Shown one piece after another: positions 16,340 to 23,797 of a DNA stretch of 64,000 bases. The DNA is taken from NCBI GenBank assembly GCA_963675995.2, contig CAXXIY010000001.1, positions 2,852,001 through 2,916,000 on the forward strand, given 5' to 3'. The DNA is from JAAFHB01 sp963675995 (GTDB lineage: Bacteria; Bacteroidota; Bacteroidia; Bacteroidales; Prolixibacteraceae). Under the pieces are notes generated by a model. That model was not told the DNA's origin. It was given only the letters and a program-made list of their open reading frames with translations, and did not search any database. Position 1 is the first letter of the stretch, and every line of letters starts with the position of its first letter. The position numbers were made by a program, and so were the translations under genes.

Positions 16340-17779
16340 ATGAAGCAGTTTATTTTCGTGATTTGGGGTTGTCTTATTTATTCAGAGCTGTTGGCTCAGT
16401 CAAATTTAGGCCTTCATGGAATTGCCTTGAAAAATTCAGGCGTCTCGGCGTATGTAATTGAGGCTGAGTCGGGGAGTGTTGTTTATGCAACGCCTCAGGT
16501 GAGCCTGGCTCCTGCTTCTGTGATGAAGGTGGTCACATCTGCAGCTGCTCTCGAAATTTTGGGTCCCGATTATAGATTTCATACTCAGATCGGATTTAGT
16601 GGAGCGGTTAACGGAGATACTGGGGAGCTAGAGGGCAACCTTGTATTAAGAGGTGGTTGCGATCCGGCCTTTTACTCAGAATATTTTGCAGATCATTATA
16701 AAGGTACATTTGAAGAGTGGTGTAAAGCTCTTAAGCAAGCAGGAATTAAAAAAATTCAGGGGGATTTATTGGTGGATCTGTCAAAAATGGATGGTGGATC
16801 TGTGCCGGGAGGATGGCAGTGGGACGATCTGGGAAACTACTATGGAGCAGGTGTGTCAGCCCTCACGTTTTCCGACAATTATTATAAGATTCATTGTTCT
16901 TCTCCTGCAGAAGCTGGTAAACGTGTTTCTATAACAAGTACGGAACCGCAAATGGATAGCCTCCAACTGACTAACAACATTATTTCTTCTGAAGTTAACC
17001 GCGATCTTGCTAATGTAATTGGAGCTCCAGGTTCATTCTTCCAGGAGGTTGAAGGTACAATTCCTGCCGGACGGTCCGATTTTATAGTTAAAGCTTCAAT
17101 GCCAAATCCCGCAGGTATAGCTGCAATTGAATTTTGTAATGTTCTAAAAAATAATGGAATAAGTATTTTGGGGAGAGTGTTTTGCACCAACAAATGGGTA
17201 GGTAATGGTTTTACCCTGATTTCAGATAAAAGTTCTCCTCCTCTGAAGGAGCTAATCGTGCCCCTGAATCATGAAAGCCTAAATCTTTATGCCGAGCATT
17301 TGTTACGCGAGATAGGTCGTGCGAAAAAAGATTCGTCAGAATTGGATAAAAGTTTAGTGGCTTTAAAGGAGTTCTGGAAAGAGAAGAACCTGTTTTTAGA
17401 TGGGTTTTATCCTACTGATGGCAGCGGACTATCCCGGTCGAATGGGATTTGTACACAGACTTTAGCCGAAATACTTCGCTATATGTACCTTGGCCCAAAT
17501 CATGACGTTTTTTTTAACTCTCTTCCATCAGCAGGTATAAACGGTACACTTCAGAATGCATTTAAGGGGACGAAACTTGAGAATAACCTTCGTGCTAAAA
17601 CAGGTTCGATGACCCGCGTAAGAAGTTTAGCTGGAATTTTCACCGACAAGAACGGTAAGAAGCTCATCTTTGCCCTGATCATAAACAACTTTGAAGGTAA
17701 ACAAGCAACTGTGGAAAAAGCTATTGAGGCATTTTTAAACGAGATCTATTCATGTGAAGTTGAGGTGCTGAAAAGATAA
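16340..17779 (+). CDS. dacB: D-alanyl-D-alanine carboxypeptidase/endopeptidase (PBP4 type, S13)
   Basis: A 479-residue periplasmic enzyme trimming peptidoglycan cross-links. All three penicillin-binding motifs are present: SVMK (Ser60/Lys63), SDN in GVSALTFSDNYYK, and KTGS (420-423) in LRAKTGSMTRVR. The start at 16340 is chosen because it gives a signal peptide (MKQFIFVIWGCLIYSELLAQ). An open frame reaches back to 16076, but that extension has no similarity to the family and overlaps the divergent gene. The 254 bases between the divergent starts should hold both promoters. The gene converges on the small protein gene with a 9-base gap. Confidence 0.9.
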   Translation: MKQFIFVIWGCLIYSELLAQSNLGLHGIALKNSGVSAYVIEAESGSVVYATPQVSLAPASVMKVVTSAAALEILGPDYRFHTQIGFSGAVNGDTGELEGNLVLRGGCDPAFYSEYFADHYKGTFEEWCKALKQAGIKKIQGDLLVDLSKMDGGSVPGGWQWDDLGNYYGAGVSALTFSDNYYKIHCSSPAEAGKRVSITSTEPQMDSLQLTNNIISSEVNRDLANVIGAPGSFFQEVEGTIPAGRSDFIVKASMPNPAGIAAIEFCNVLKNNGISILGRVFCTNKWVGNGFTLISDKSSPPLKELIVPLNHESLNLYAEHLLREIGRAKKDSSELDKSLVALKEFWKEKNLFLDGFYPTDGSGLSRSNGICTQTLAEILRYMYLGPNHDVFFNSLPSAGINGTLQNAFKGTKLENNLRAKTGSMTRVRSLAGIFTDKNGKKLIFALIINNFEGKQATVEKAIEAFLNEIYSCEVEVLKR

Positions 17780-17788
17780 ACTGTTGGT

Positions 17789-18268
17789 TTAATTCCCAAA
17801 TTCAGTTCTCAATCGGGCTAATTTATTTTGCAACGTGCTGATCGTATCAATTTTAGCCCCCTTTGAATAGGAGATCCGGTGAGTGATGCTTTTGTTTTGG
17901 AGATATATCCACTCGTCGCATCCATCAAAACATACATTACAAGTGTTGTAATTTAATTTTATAAATTCACTTATATTCACGCAATTGACTATCTCATTCC
18001 ATTCGTTCTCAGGAACAGCTCTTTCTTTTGTAATCTGTGGAAGGGAGGATTTCCTTGGAATATAATAGAGATATCTGATCTTGTCTCGGGTAATCTGGAT
18101 AGAATCAGTCCCTGAGCCCCAACCACAAATAAATCCCGACTGAATGACTAATCCTGCCATATCAGGATGGGTCTCGTTGTCTATTTTGCACGAATCAGGT
18201 AAAACTGCAAAAACGAAAATCAATAAAATGATCAACAATCTCCAACGCATAAAAATTCTATTTTTCAA
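17789..18268 (-). CDS. Small putative secreted lipoprotein, unknown
   Basis: A 159-residue protein with a strong N-terminal hydrophobic segment (LLIILLIFVFAVLP) ending in PDSC, possibly a weak lipobox (Cys27); a start at Met7 is also possible. The mature part contains five further Cys, including NTCNVCFDGCDEW, and no motif that I recognise. The Cys cluster suggests disulfides or metal binding. Base composition and the signal sequence support a real gene. Function unknown. Confidence 0.6.
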   Translation of the reverse strand: MKNRIFMRWRLLIILLIFVFAVLPDSCKIDNETHPDMAGLVIQSGFICGWGSGTDSIQITRDKIRYLYYIPRKSSLPQITKERAVPENEWNEIVNCVNISEFIKLNYNTCNVCFDGCDEWIYLQNKSITHRISYSKGAKIDTISTLQNKLARLRTEFGN

Positions 18269-18378
18269 TACAATTGACCAGTAATTGGTCCCTGCAATTT
18301 ATCTCAAAGATAGATATTCCTATGAGTTGACGATTATCGTAAATGGATGATTCTTTTACTTCCAGAAATGATGGTTGA

Positions 18379-19260
18379 TTATAAACTGGAAGAAACATTA
18401 ATTTCTCCATATTTTCCTGCAAAATAGTCTTTATACGCCTGAGCTATTTCAGGTCGGCTGTTCATCACAAATGGACCTTCAGCTACAATCGGCTCCAGGT
18501 ATCGTTCTCCTCCAAACAGTAAAATGTCAGTTGCTCCCGATGATTGATTATTAATCTCAATGGTTCCGCCTTTCCTGTCAAACTCAATGAATTCACCCTG
18601 ACCATATTCATTGTCATTAATAATTGCATTATTGAGCGGCAAAAATGCAGCGTACTCCAATCCGGGCTCTGAAGTGAGAGTGAATTGCTTATCAGCTTCA
18701 ATATGAATATGATATAAGTATTGTTTTGAGTAATCAGGAATGATGGAATTCAAATTTTCGTAGGTTCCTGCTATTACTTTGATCCAGCCGGATTGATTCT
18801 CCAACAATTTACAGGGAACATCGCTGGCTTGAATGGCAATGTATTCCGGTAACTCCCCCTTATTCTTTGAAGGGAGATTGATCCAGAACTGAAACCCATG
18901 CGTTAACCGGCTATTTTCATTGGGATCAAAATTCAAATGCTCGTCATGAATTATTCCGTTGCCTGCTTTCATCCATTGAATACCGCCGGAACCAACTTTA
19001 GCATGATTTCCAATACTATCCAGGTGCTCGTCTTCACCATTTAATAAATAGGTCAATGTGGCAATCCCCCGGTGAGGGTGTGCGCCCGTACCCTTTTTCT
19101 TTTCGTCTTCACTTTCGATGTGTAAGGTAGGACCGATATGGTCAAGAAATACAAACGGACCTACAGCATCGACATATCGATTGGGCACTATTCGGTAAAT
19201 GACCATATCGCCGATATCGGCCCGCTGACCCCTTCCGGAGAAACTTATCTCTTTTCTCAT
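18379..19260 (-). CDS. Pirin family protein
   Basis: A 293-residue bicupin. GPFVFLDHIGP and GAHPHRGIATLTYLLNGE carry the metal-binding His of the N-terminal cupin, and GGIQWMKAGNGIIHDEH follows as in pirins/quercetinases. The C-terminal cupin (ILLFGGERYLEPIVAEGPF) is the usual closing motif. Family members include quercetin dioxygenases and redox sensors; which applies here is unknown. It is the last gene of the nitroreductase-DoxX-MarR-pirin operon; its ATG overlaps the MarR stop by one base. Confidence 0.9.
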   Translation of the reverse strand: MRKEISFSGRGQRADIGDMVIYRIVPNRYVDAVGPFVFLDHIGPTLHIESEDEKKKGTGAHPHRGIATLTYLLNGEDEHLDSIGNHAKVGSGGIQWMKAGNGIIHDEHLNFDPNENSRLTHGFQFWINLPSKNKGELPEYIAIQASDVPCKLLENQSGWIKVIAGTYENLNSIIPDYSKQYLYHIHIEADKQFTLTSEPGLEYAAFLPLNNAIINDNEYGQGEFIEFDRKGGTIEINNQSSGATDILLFGGERYLEPIVAEGPFVMNSRPEIAQAYKDYFAGKYGEINVSSSL

Positions 19261-19709
19261 TAATTTCGTATTTTATCCAGAATCCGGTTAAGTTCAGTTA
19301 CCTCTTCTTCATTAAGGTTATTTAATAGTGTATCTGCTTTCTTCTCACACTCATACATGTTGTCAAGTAAAGACAATCCCTGAGCGGTAATCTCAATTGT
19401 CTTTTGCCTGCGATCTGAAGGATTTTCGATTCGGCTGACCATTCCCTTTTCATAAAGACGGTCAACTATACGGCTAACATCAGAGTCTTTATCAAGCATT
19501 CTTTCTTTAATATAGCCGATACAAAGCGGCGCTTCAGTTCGAAATCCTCGCAATATGCGCAAAACATTGTATTGTTGCTCTGTGATATCATGCATCTTCA
19601 ACGACCTGAAAAATTCATAACTTAACTGTTTGGCAGTATAAATCAGATTTATCATTCCTTTATGATAATCATTTCTGAAACGCCCCTTTAATTCATCTTC
19701 AATTTTCAT
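19260..19709 (-). CDS. MarR family transcriptional regulator
   Basis: A 149-residue winged-helix regulator. LKMHDITEQQYNVLRILRGF is the first helix region, CIGYIKERMLDKDSDVSRIVDRL the recognition helix, and KGMVSRIENPSDRRQKTIEIT the wing with the DRR signature. It sits between doxX (one-base gap) and pirin (one-base overlap), so it is co-transcribed and very likely represses its own operon, with the palindrome at 20764-20775 as candidate operator. MarR proteins of such operons usually respond to oxidants, quinones or phenolics. Confidence 0.92.
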   Translation of the reverse strand: MKIEDELKGRFRNDYHKGMINLIYTAKQLSYEFFRSLKMHDITEQQYNVLRILRGFRTEAPLCIGYIKERMLDKDSDVSRIVDRLYEKGMVSRIENPSDRRQKTIEITAQGLSLLDNMYECEKKADTLLNNLNEEEVTELNRILDKIRN

Positions 19710-19710
19710 A

Positions 19711-20070
19711 TTAATTTAACTTGTAGAGATCCGGATTCCGCATGAAGCCGACAACCCAGACCAGAATTAAAACTACAGCTGGCATCACAATACTGATTCC
19801 ACCAGTCATATGAATGATGATGGCGCCACCCATATATGAACTGAGTAACAATGTACCCAATTTATTTGTTTTAGGGATCAGGAATAGAATTGCTGAAGCT
19901 ATTTCGCCCAGCGCAATAATAATCCGCCAATTACCCAAATGCAATTGTTCCATCTGTTCCGGATGCAAAAATAATTTTCCACTCGCACTAAAAAGGTAAA
20001 GGGCAGTAAGTAGTCCTGCTAAAACCCATCCAGCAGTTTTCCTTGTTTTTGAAATATCTGAAGTTGCCAT
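19711..20070 (-). CDS. DoxX family membrane protein
   Basis: A 119-residue protein with four hydrophobic segments (AGWVLAGLLTALYLFSASGK; IIIALGEIASAILFLIP; TLLLSSYMGGAIIIHM; VVLILVWVVGFM), the DoxX topology. ALYLFSASGKLFLHP is close to the family signature. DoxX proteins are often near oxidative-stress or thiol genes; their role is not settled. It lies 24 bases after the nitroreductase gene and one base before marR. Confidence 0.85.
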   Translation of the reverse strand: MATSDISKTRKTAGWVLAGLLTALYLFSASGKLFLHPEQMEQLHLGNWRIIIALGEIASAILFLIPKTNKLGTLLLSSYMGGAIIIHMTGGISIVMPAVVLILVWVVGFMRNPDLYKLN

Positions 20071-20094
20071 AATTCTAAATTTTTACTGTTATTT

Positions 20095-20712
20095 TTATAT
20101 AGATGTTGTCATTTCATGAAATAGTCTGCGAGGTCTTCGGGGATAAAGTTGTTTTGAAACATCAAAATGTCCAAGGCAAATAAGCATTACAACCGATTCA
20201 CTCTTTTTTAATCCAAACTCCTGATGAATGCCCTCAAAGTTAATTCCGCTCATGGGATGCGAATCAACACCAAATTCACTCGCTGCAATCATCAGTGCCA
20301 TTGACAATAATCCGGCATTACTTTCTGCAAATTTTATTTTTCGCTCTTCACTGGTACCATATAGATATGCAGCCGCTTTTTTGGCCCCCTCAACCATTTC
20401 TTTGTTTCCACCGACACTTTTAAGCATTTCGTCCCAAACTGGATTGGAATCCGAATATCCCTCTTTATCGCCAATAATAATCAGTGTAACAGGTGCATCC
20501 AGAACTTTAGTCTGGTTATTGGCAAGTTTATATAACTTCTGTTTGCTCTCTTCAGTTTTTACAGCTACAATACGCCAGGGTTGTAAGTTGAAACCCGAGG
20601 GAGCTAAAACCGCCAGATTCACAATCTCTTCCAAAAGGGTATCCTCAACCGGTCTTTTCTTATCAAAGTGATTAACAGACCTTCTATCATTAAATAAATT
20701 CTTTGTTTCCAT
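20095..20712 (-). CDS. Nitroreductase family (FMN) oxidoreductase
   Basis: A 205-residue flavin enzyme. RRSVNHFDKKRPV is the N-terminal FMN-phosphate-binding motif, SGFNLQPWRIVAV the second flavin-contact segment, and the C-terminal VVMLICLGHFD is typical of NfsB/YdjA-like enzymes. It is expected to reduce quinones, nitro compounds or other electrophiles with NAD(P)H. First gene of a MarR-controlled operon; its start is 30 bases inside the -7 box at 20742-20749. Confidence 0.9.
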   Translation of the reverse strand: METKNLFNDRRSVNHFDKKRPVEDTLLEEIVNLAVLAPSGFNLQPWRIVAVKTEESKQKLYKLANNQTKVLDAPVTLIIIGDKEGYSDSNPVWDEMLKSVGGNKEMVEGAKKAAAYLYGTSEERKIKFAESNAGLLSMALMIAASEFGVDSHPMSGINFEGIHQEFGLKKSESVVMLICLGHFDVSKQLYPRRPRRLFHEMTTSI

Positions 20713-20741
20713 ATCGTTTTTAAATATTTTTTAATTCGGTA

Positions 20742-20772
20742 CAAATATATGTATAAACATTAAATGTTGCAA
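20742..20772 (-). promoter_or_regulatory. Promoter of the nitroreductase-marR operon
   Basis: On the - strand 20742-20749 reads TATATTTG (exact TAnnTTTG), and a TTG occurs at 20770-20772, 20 bases upstream. The TTG lies inside the palindrome described next. Confidence 0.75.
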
Positions 20773-20775
20773 CAT
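20764..20775. promoter_or_regulatory. Candidate MarR operator palindrome
   Basis: ATGTTGCAACAT is a perfect 12-bp palindrome that covers the -33 element of the operon promoter. A bound MarR dimer would block RNA polymerase. This is a position-based inference. Confidence 0.65.
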
Positions 20776-20848
20776 ATATTATAAATAAGTAATAAAATAT
20801 TTAAAAATATTTATTCCATGCGGATTGTTTTGGATTTAGTAAAACGAA

Positions 20849-20883
20849 AAACGCTCTCTAAAATAAGATCTTAGAGAGCGTTT
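20849..20883 (-). terminator. Terminator after the prolyl oligopeptidase gene
   Basis: A 13-bp stem (20849-20861 with 20871-20883; core ACGCTCTCTAA) with a 9-base loop. On the - strand the stem is followed by TTCGTTTTAC, giving a T-rich tract. It lies 14 bases after the peptidase stop. Confidence 0.85.
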
Positions 20884-20896
20884 GAGTTTTAAATGA

Positions 20897-23053
20897 CTAC
20901 TTTTTTATCTGGAAACCCGGATGACCGCATTGCCATAGGACAAATGCAAATTGGTCTGCAAAGTTGGCCCAGGTAACATTTTTATCCTCGGTAAAATGAC
21001 CATTATCGTAATTTACTTTCATCAGAACTGGCTTACCTGAGGAGGTGCTATTTTGCAGGGCCGCTGCAAATTTCCCGGGTTCCCAGGCAACAACGCGGGG
21101 ATCGTTCCACCCACCGACACAAATTACAGCGGGATATTTAGTCCCTTTAACAACATGCTGTACTCCATCCATTTCATACAATGCCCGGCATTCTATACTG
21201 TCTTTTACCGTCCCAAATTCCGGAATATTTACAGGACCATTGGCTCCAAATTCCAATCTCATCGCATTTGCACATCCAACATTACAGATCGCAGCTGCAA
21301 ACAAATCGGGTCGTTCTGTTATTGCTCTGCTAATCAGTATCCCACCGGCGCTTGTGCCTGTTCCTGCAAGCTTTGCGGAAGACGTATAACCTTTTTTAAT
21401 CAGGTATTCGGCACAGCTGTTAAAGTCTTTCCAGGTGTTTGGCTTGGTCGTCTTATACCCGGCCTTATACCATTCCTCCCCTTTTTCGCTTCCGCCACGG
21501 ATATGGGGTATAGCGAGAACTACCCCTTTTACGGCCAGTGAATTTTCGCGCGTACTAAAATATGGGGTTGCACTCATGCCATAAGCGCCATATCCATCCA
21601 GCAGGCAAACATTCGAACCATCCATTTTTATTCCTTTTTTGTAAATCAACGAAAGGGGAATCATAACACCGTCGTGACCTTTAACCTCCACCTCATCTAC
21701 CTGAAGATCCCGGTAAGCAGCCGGGTAAACCGATGGTTTATTAAAAAGGCTTGGTGTAAGGGCATCAGTGGCTGCATCATAATTAAATTCAGTATATGGC
21801 TTATTCCAGGAAGTAATACCAAGATTGCAGTTGTTTGTTTTTGTATTGATACAACTAATTCCGATGGTTCCTGAATAAGGCAGTTTTACTGGCGAAGTTT
21901 TTTTTGTCTTAAAATTGTATTTTGAAAGGTGATTATTGATCCCATCGCTATGGACAATTAACAGATAATCTTTCGAGTAGATAAAATATTCGATGGTCTG
22001 ATCAGGTTTTTCCGCAGCAATCGTTACCGCATTTGTCCAATCAGGGTGTTGAAGGTTTGTGGCAATAAGTTGATAGTTTTTAGCATCCTTGTGAGTAATG
22101 GCGTAAGCATCATCACCAATAACGGTCAAACCCCGAACCAGCATATCGGAGGCTTTGCACAATGGCTGCCATGATATTTTTGGGGAACCAAGTTGTCCAA
22201 TCGGAGCAAAGTACTGAATGAATTCCGGTTGAACACTTCCCGTACCCGAAAAGATATAACTCTTCGCGTCTTCGTTTAAAAATGCATATGGGTAGACACT
22301 TGGATCAATGTTCAGCTCAGGGTAACTTCCATTGCTGAAAAAATCAATGTCACTACTTACGGAACTACCAAGTAAATGTAGTTTTGTTTTTGAATTGAGT
22401 CGCGATTGGGGATCTTTATTATCGGCGGACTTTATCCACATATATAGCAGGCCTTTATTATCAAAAGTCCAGCTACTTACACCTGCAGTCGGATAGATGG
22501 AATCATTTAAAAAATGGCCGGAATCAACATCCATTACTTTAATCGTAGATACCTCTGCCCCTTGTTCGGAATAACCTATGGCAATTTTTTTTCCGTCAAA
22601 GCTGGGCATTGCGGCATCTATAGTGAGCGTTTTACCCTTAATGTAGTTTTTAGGATCAAATAGCAATTTCTCTTGTCCATTCATACCTTGCCTGAAATAG
22701 AGCTTTCCAACATTTTCACCGGGCATTGTTTTACGATAAAATACTCTTCCGTTTTCGTAGGAAATGGAGCCAATCCTTGGAGGCTGCAGTTTATCCAGTT
22801 GTTTCCATTCAGCAATCAGTTCATCTCTGCCGTTCAGTCTATTAAGTATAGAGTTGGTGTATTCTGCCTGTTGTTTGAACCAGGTTTCCACTTCGGGTTT
22901 ATCAATTGCTTCGAGCCACCGGTAAGGATCTTTGTAATTGATTCCGAAGTAGGTATCACTTGCATCAACTGTTTTGGTAGGAGGGGGCGATTGTTGACCA
23001 AATGTTGAAAAGAAGAGCAATAGTACAAGGCTAAGTGTGATGGTTTTTTTCAT
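20897..23053 (-). CDS. Prolyl oligopeptidase (S9A), secreted
   Basis: A 718-residue serine peptidase cleaving after proline in short peptides. A signal peptide (TITLSLVLLLFFSTFG) predicts export to the periplasm. Residues about 25-430 form the N-terminal seven-bladed beta-propeller (DPYRWLEAIDKPEVETWF is the family's N-terminal signature), and the rest is the alpha/beta hydrolase. The catalytic triad is visible: Ser568 in GTSAGG, Asp651 in GWNDPRV, His686 in DNGHF. HIRGGSEKGEEWYKAG is another S9A signature. Single gene with its own terminator; promoter not recognised. Confidence 0.93.
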   Translation of the reverse strand: MKKTITLSLVLLLFFSTFGQQSPPPTKTVDASDTYFGINYKDPYRWLEAIDKPEVETWFKQQAEYTNSILNRLNGRDELIAEWKQLDKLQPPRIGSISYENGRVFYRKTMPGENVGKLYFRQGMNGQEKLLFDPKNYIKGKTLTIDAAMPSFDGKKIAIGYSEQGAEVSTIKVMDVDSGHFLNDSIYPTAGVSSWTFDNKGLLYMWIKSADNKDPQSRLNSKTKLHLLGSSVSSDIDFFSNGSYPELNIDPSVYPYAFLNEDAKSYIFSGTGSVQPEFIQYFAPIGQLGSPKISWQPLCKASDMLVRGLTVIGDDAYAITHKDAKNYQLIATNLQHPDWTNAVTIAAEKPDQTIEYFIYSKDYLLIVHSDGINNHLSKYNFKTKKTSPVKLPYSGTIGISCINTKTNNCNLGITSWNKPYTEFNYDAATDALTPSLFNKPSVYPAAYRDLQVDEVEVKGHDGVMIPLSLIYKKGIKMDGSNVCLLDGYGAYGMSATPYFSTRENSLAVKGVVLAIPHIRGGSEKGEEWYKAGYKTTKPNTWKDFNSCAEYLIKKGYTSSAKLAGTGTSAGGILISRAITERPDLFAAAICNVGCANAMRLEFGANGPVNIPEFGTVKDSIECRALYEMDGVQHVVKGTKYPAVICVGGWNDPRVVAWEPGKFAAALQNSTSSGKPVLMKVNYDNGHFTEDKNVTWANFADQFAFVLWQCGHPGFQIKK

Positions 23054-23500
23054 GTTTCTTACTTTTAATTTTTACTTTTCTGTACAATTTAAACAAACAT
23101 TGAATCCGTATTTATCTTCCTTGGCTATTAGGGGGCATCCTCAAAAGGTGGCATATCAACGAACCCGAAAACGCCACCGAATATCGATTTATCAAGGTTG
23201 AATGCCTTTTAATTGTATCTGGGGAAATTGATATAAATACTAGCCCGTGGCATAATTACTTATTTATGTTTATTTGGAAACAAATAAAATATATTTTTGT
23301 TCGGATCACGATATTCGTTTCAGATCGTTCCGACATTTCCTGAGATAATGGTTTCTAAGCGATTTGGTGCAATTGTGAAAGGAGGGTGGCAATTTGAGTA
23401 GGAAAATAATCTGAAATAAATTGATAAAGCTTAAACATTACCAAAAAGGCAAAAAAAATTTCGGATTGTATGAAAATATTGTGAATAGCTTACGATTTTA
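23054..23500. other. Intergenic between divergent genes, no gene seen
   Basis: About 450 A+T-rich bases lie between the peptidase start and the ilv promoter. The peptidase promoter must be here, but I found no exact TAnnTTTG. No ORF with convincing composition, and no strong hairpin. Confidence 0.5.
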
Positions 23501-23531
23501 TTTTGAGTTTACAATTTTATTTGTAGTTTTG
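23501..23531 (+). promoter_or_regulatory. Promoter of the ilv-leu operon
   Basis: TTTTG at 23501-23505 and TAGTTTTG at 23524-23531, separated by 18 bases, match the Bacteroidota consensus. The transcript would start near 23537, about 94 bases before the leader peptide. Confidence 0.75.
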
Positions 23532-23630
23532 CCACGAAGTTTAATTATAATGAGCTTTCGGGACTAATCCTGACAGAACAAAAATGAAACTTTAGTTGTT
23601 TAATTATTACATTTGCATTTTAAACAAAGC

Positions 23631-23696
23631 ATGAAAAGTATCATATCAAATAGTATTCTTCTTCTAGTCATTCTAATTCTCGTCTTTGCAGGGTGA
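23631..23696 (+). CDS. Leader peptide of the ilv-leu attenuator
   Basis: A 21-codon ORF, ATG to TGA, too short for ordinary ORF calling. Twelve of 21 residues are branched-chain: five Ile, five Leu and two Val. Ten of them fall in the unbroken run ILLLVILILV (codons 9-18). It lies between a good promoter and a terminator hairpin 36 bases past its stop, immediately upstream of ilvD. The peptide is expected to have no function beyond being translated: shortage of charged tRNA-Ile, -Leu or -Val would stall the ribosome in the run. It is hydrophobic, but its place and codon content argue for a leader rather than a membrane peptide. Confidence 0.87.
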   Translation: MKSIISNSILLLVILILVFAG

Positions 23697-23763
23697 GGAA
23701 GGTGAACTATTGTATGATAAAACATATATGAGCCTTTCTCAAAACTGAGAAAGGTTTTTTTTT
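23695..23763 (+). promoter_or_regulatory. Transcription attenuator (antiterminator/terminator) of ilv-leu
   Basis: The terminator is CCTTTCTCA (23733-23741), loop AAAC, TGAGAAAGG (23746-23754), then nine T (23755-23763). The segment GAGGAAGG (23695-23702) can pair with CCTTTCTC (one G-T pair) and so is a competing antiterminator. It overlaps the leader stop codon (23694-23696). A ribosome that reaches the stop covers it and allows termination; a ribosome stalled in the Ile/Leu/Val run leaves it free and the operon is read. Confidence 0.85.
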
Positions 23764-23797
23764 GAATTTAAACTTTAAATAACAAACATAGCATCAG

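Noticed and set aside
20228..20671. A 147-residue open frame on the + strand inside the nitroreductase gene
   Set aside because: Shadow; the - strand frame has clear FMN-binding motifs and operon context.
23550..23567. Five-codon ORF ahead of the ilv leader peptide
   Set aside because: Too short, with no branched-chain codons and no linked hairpin; it is probably chance.
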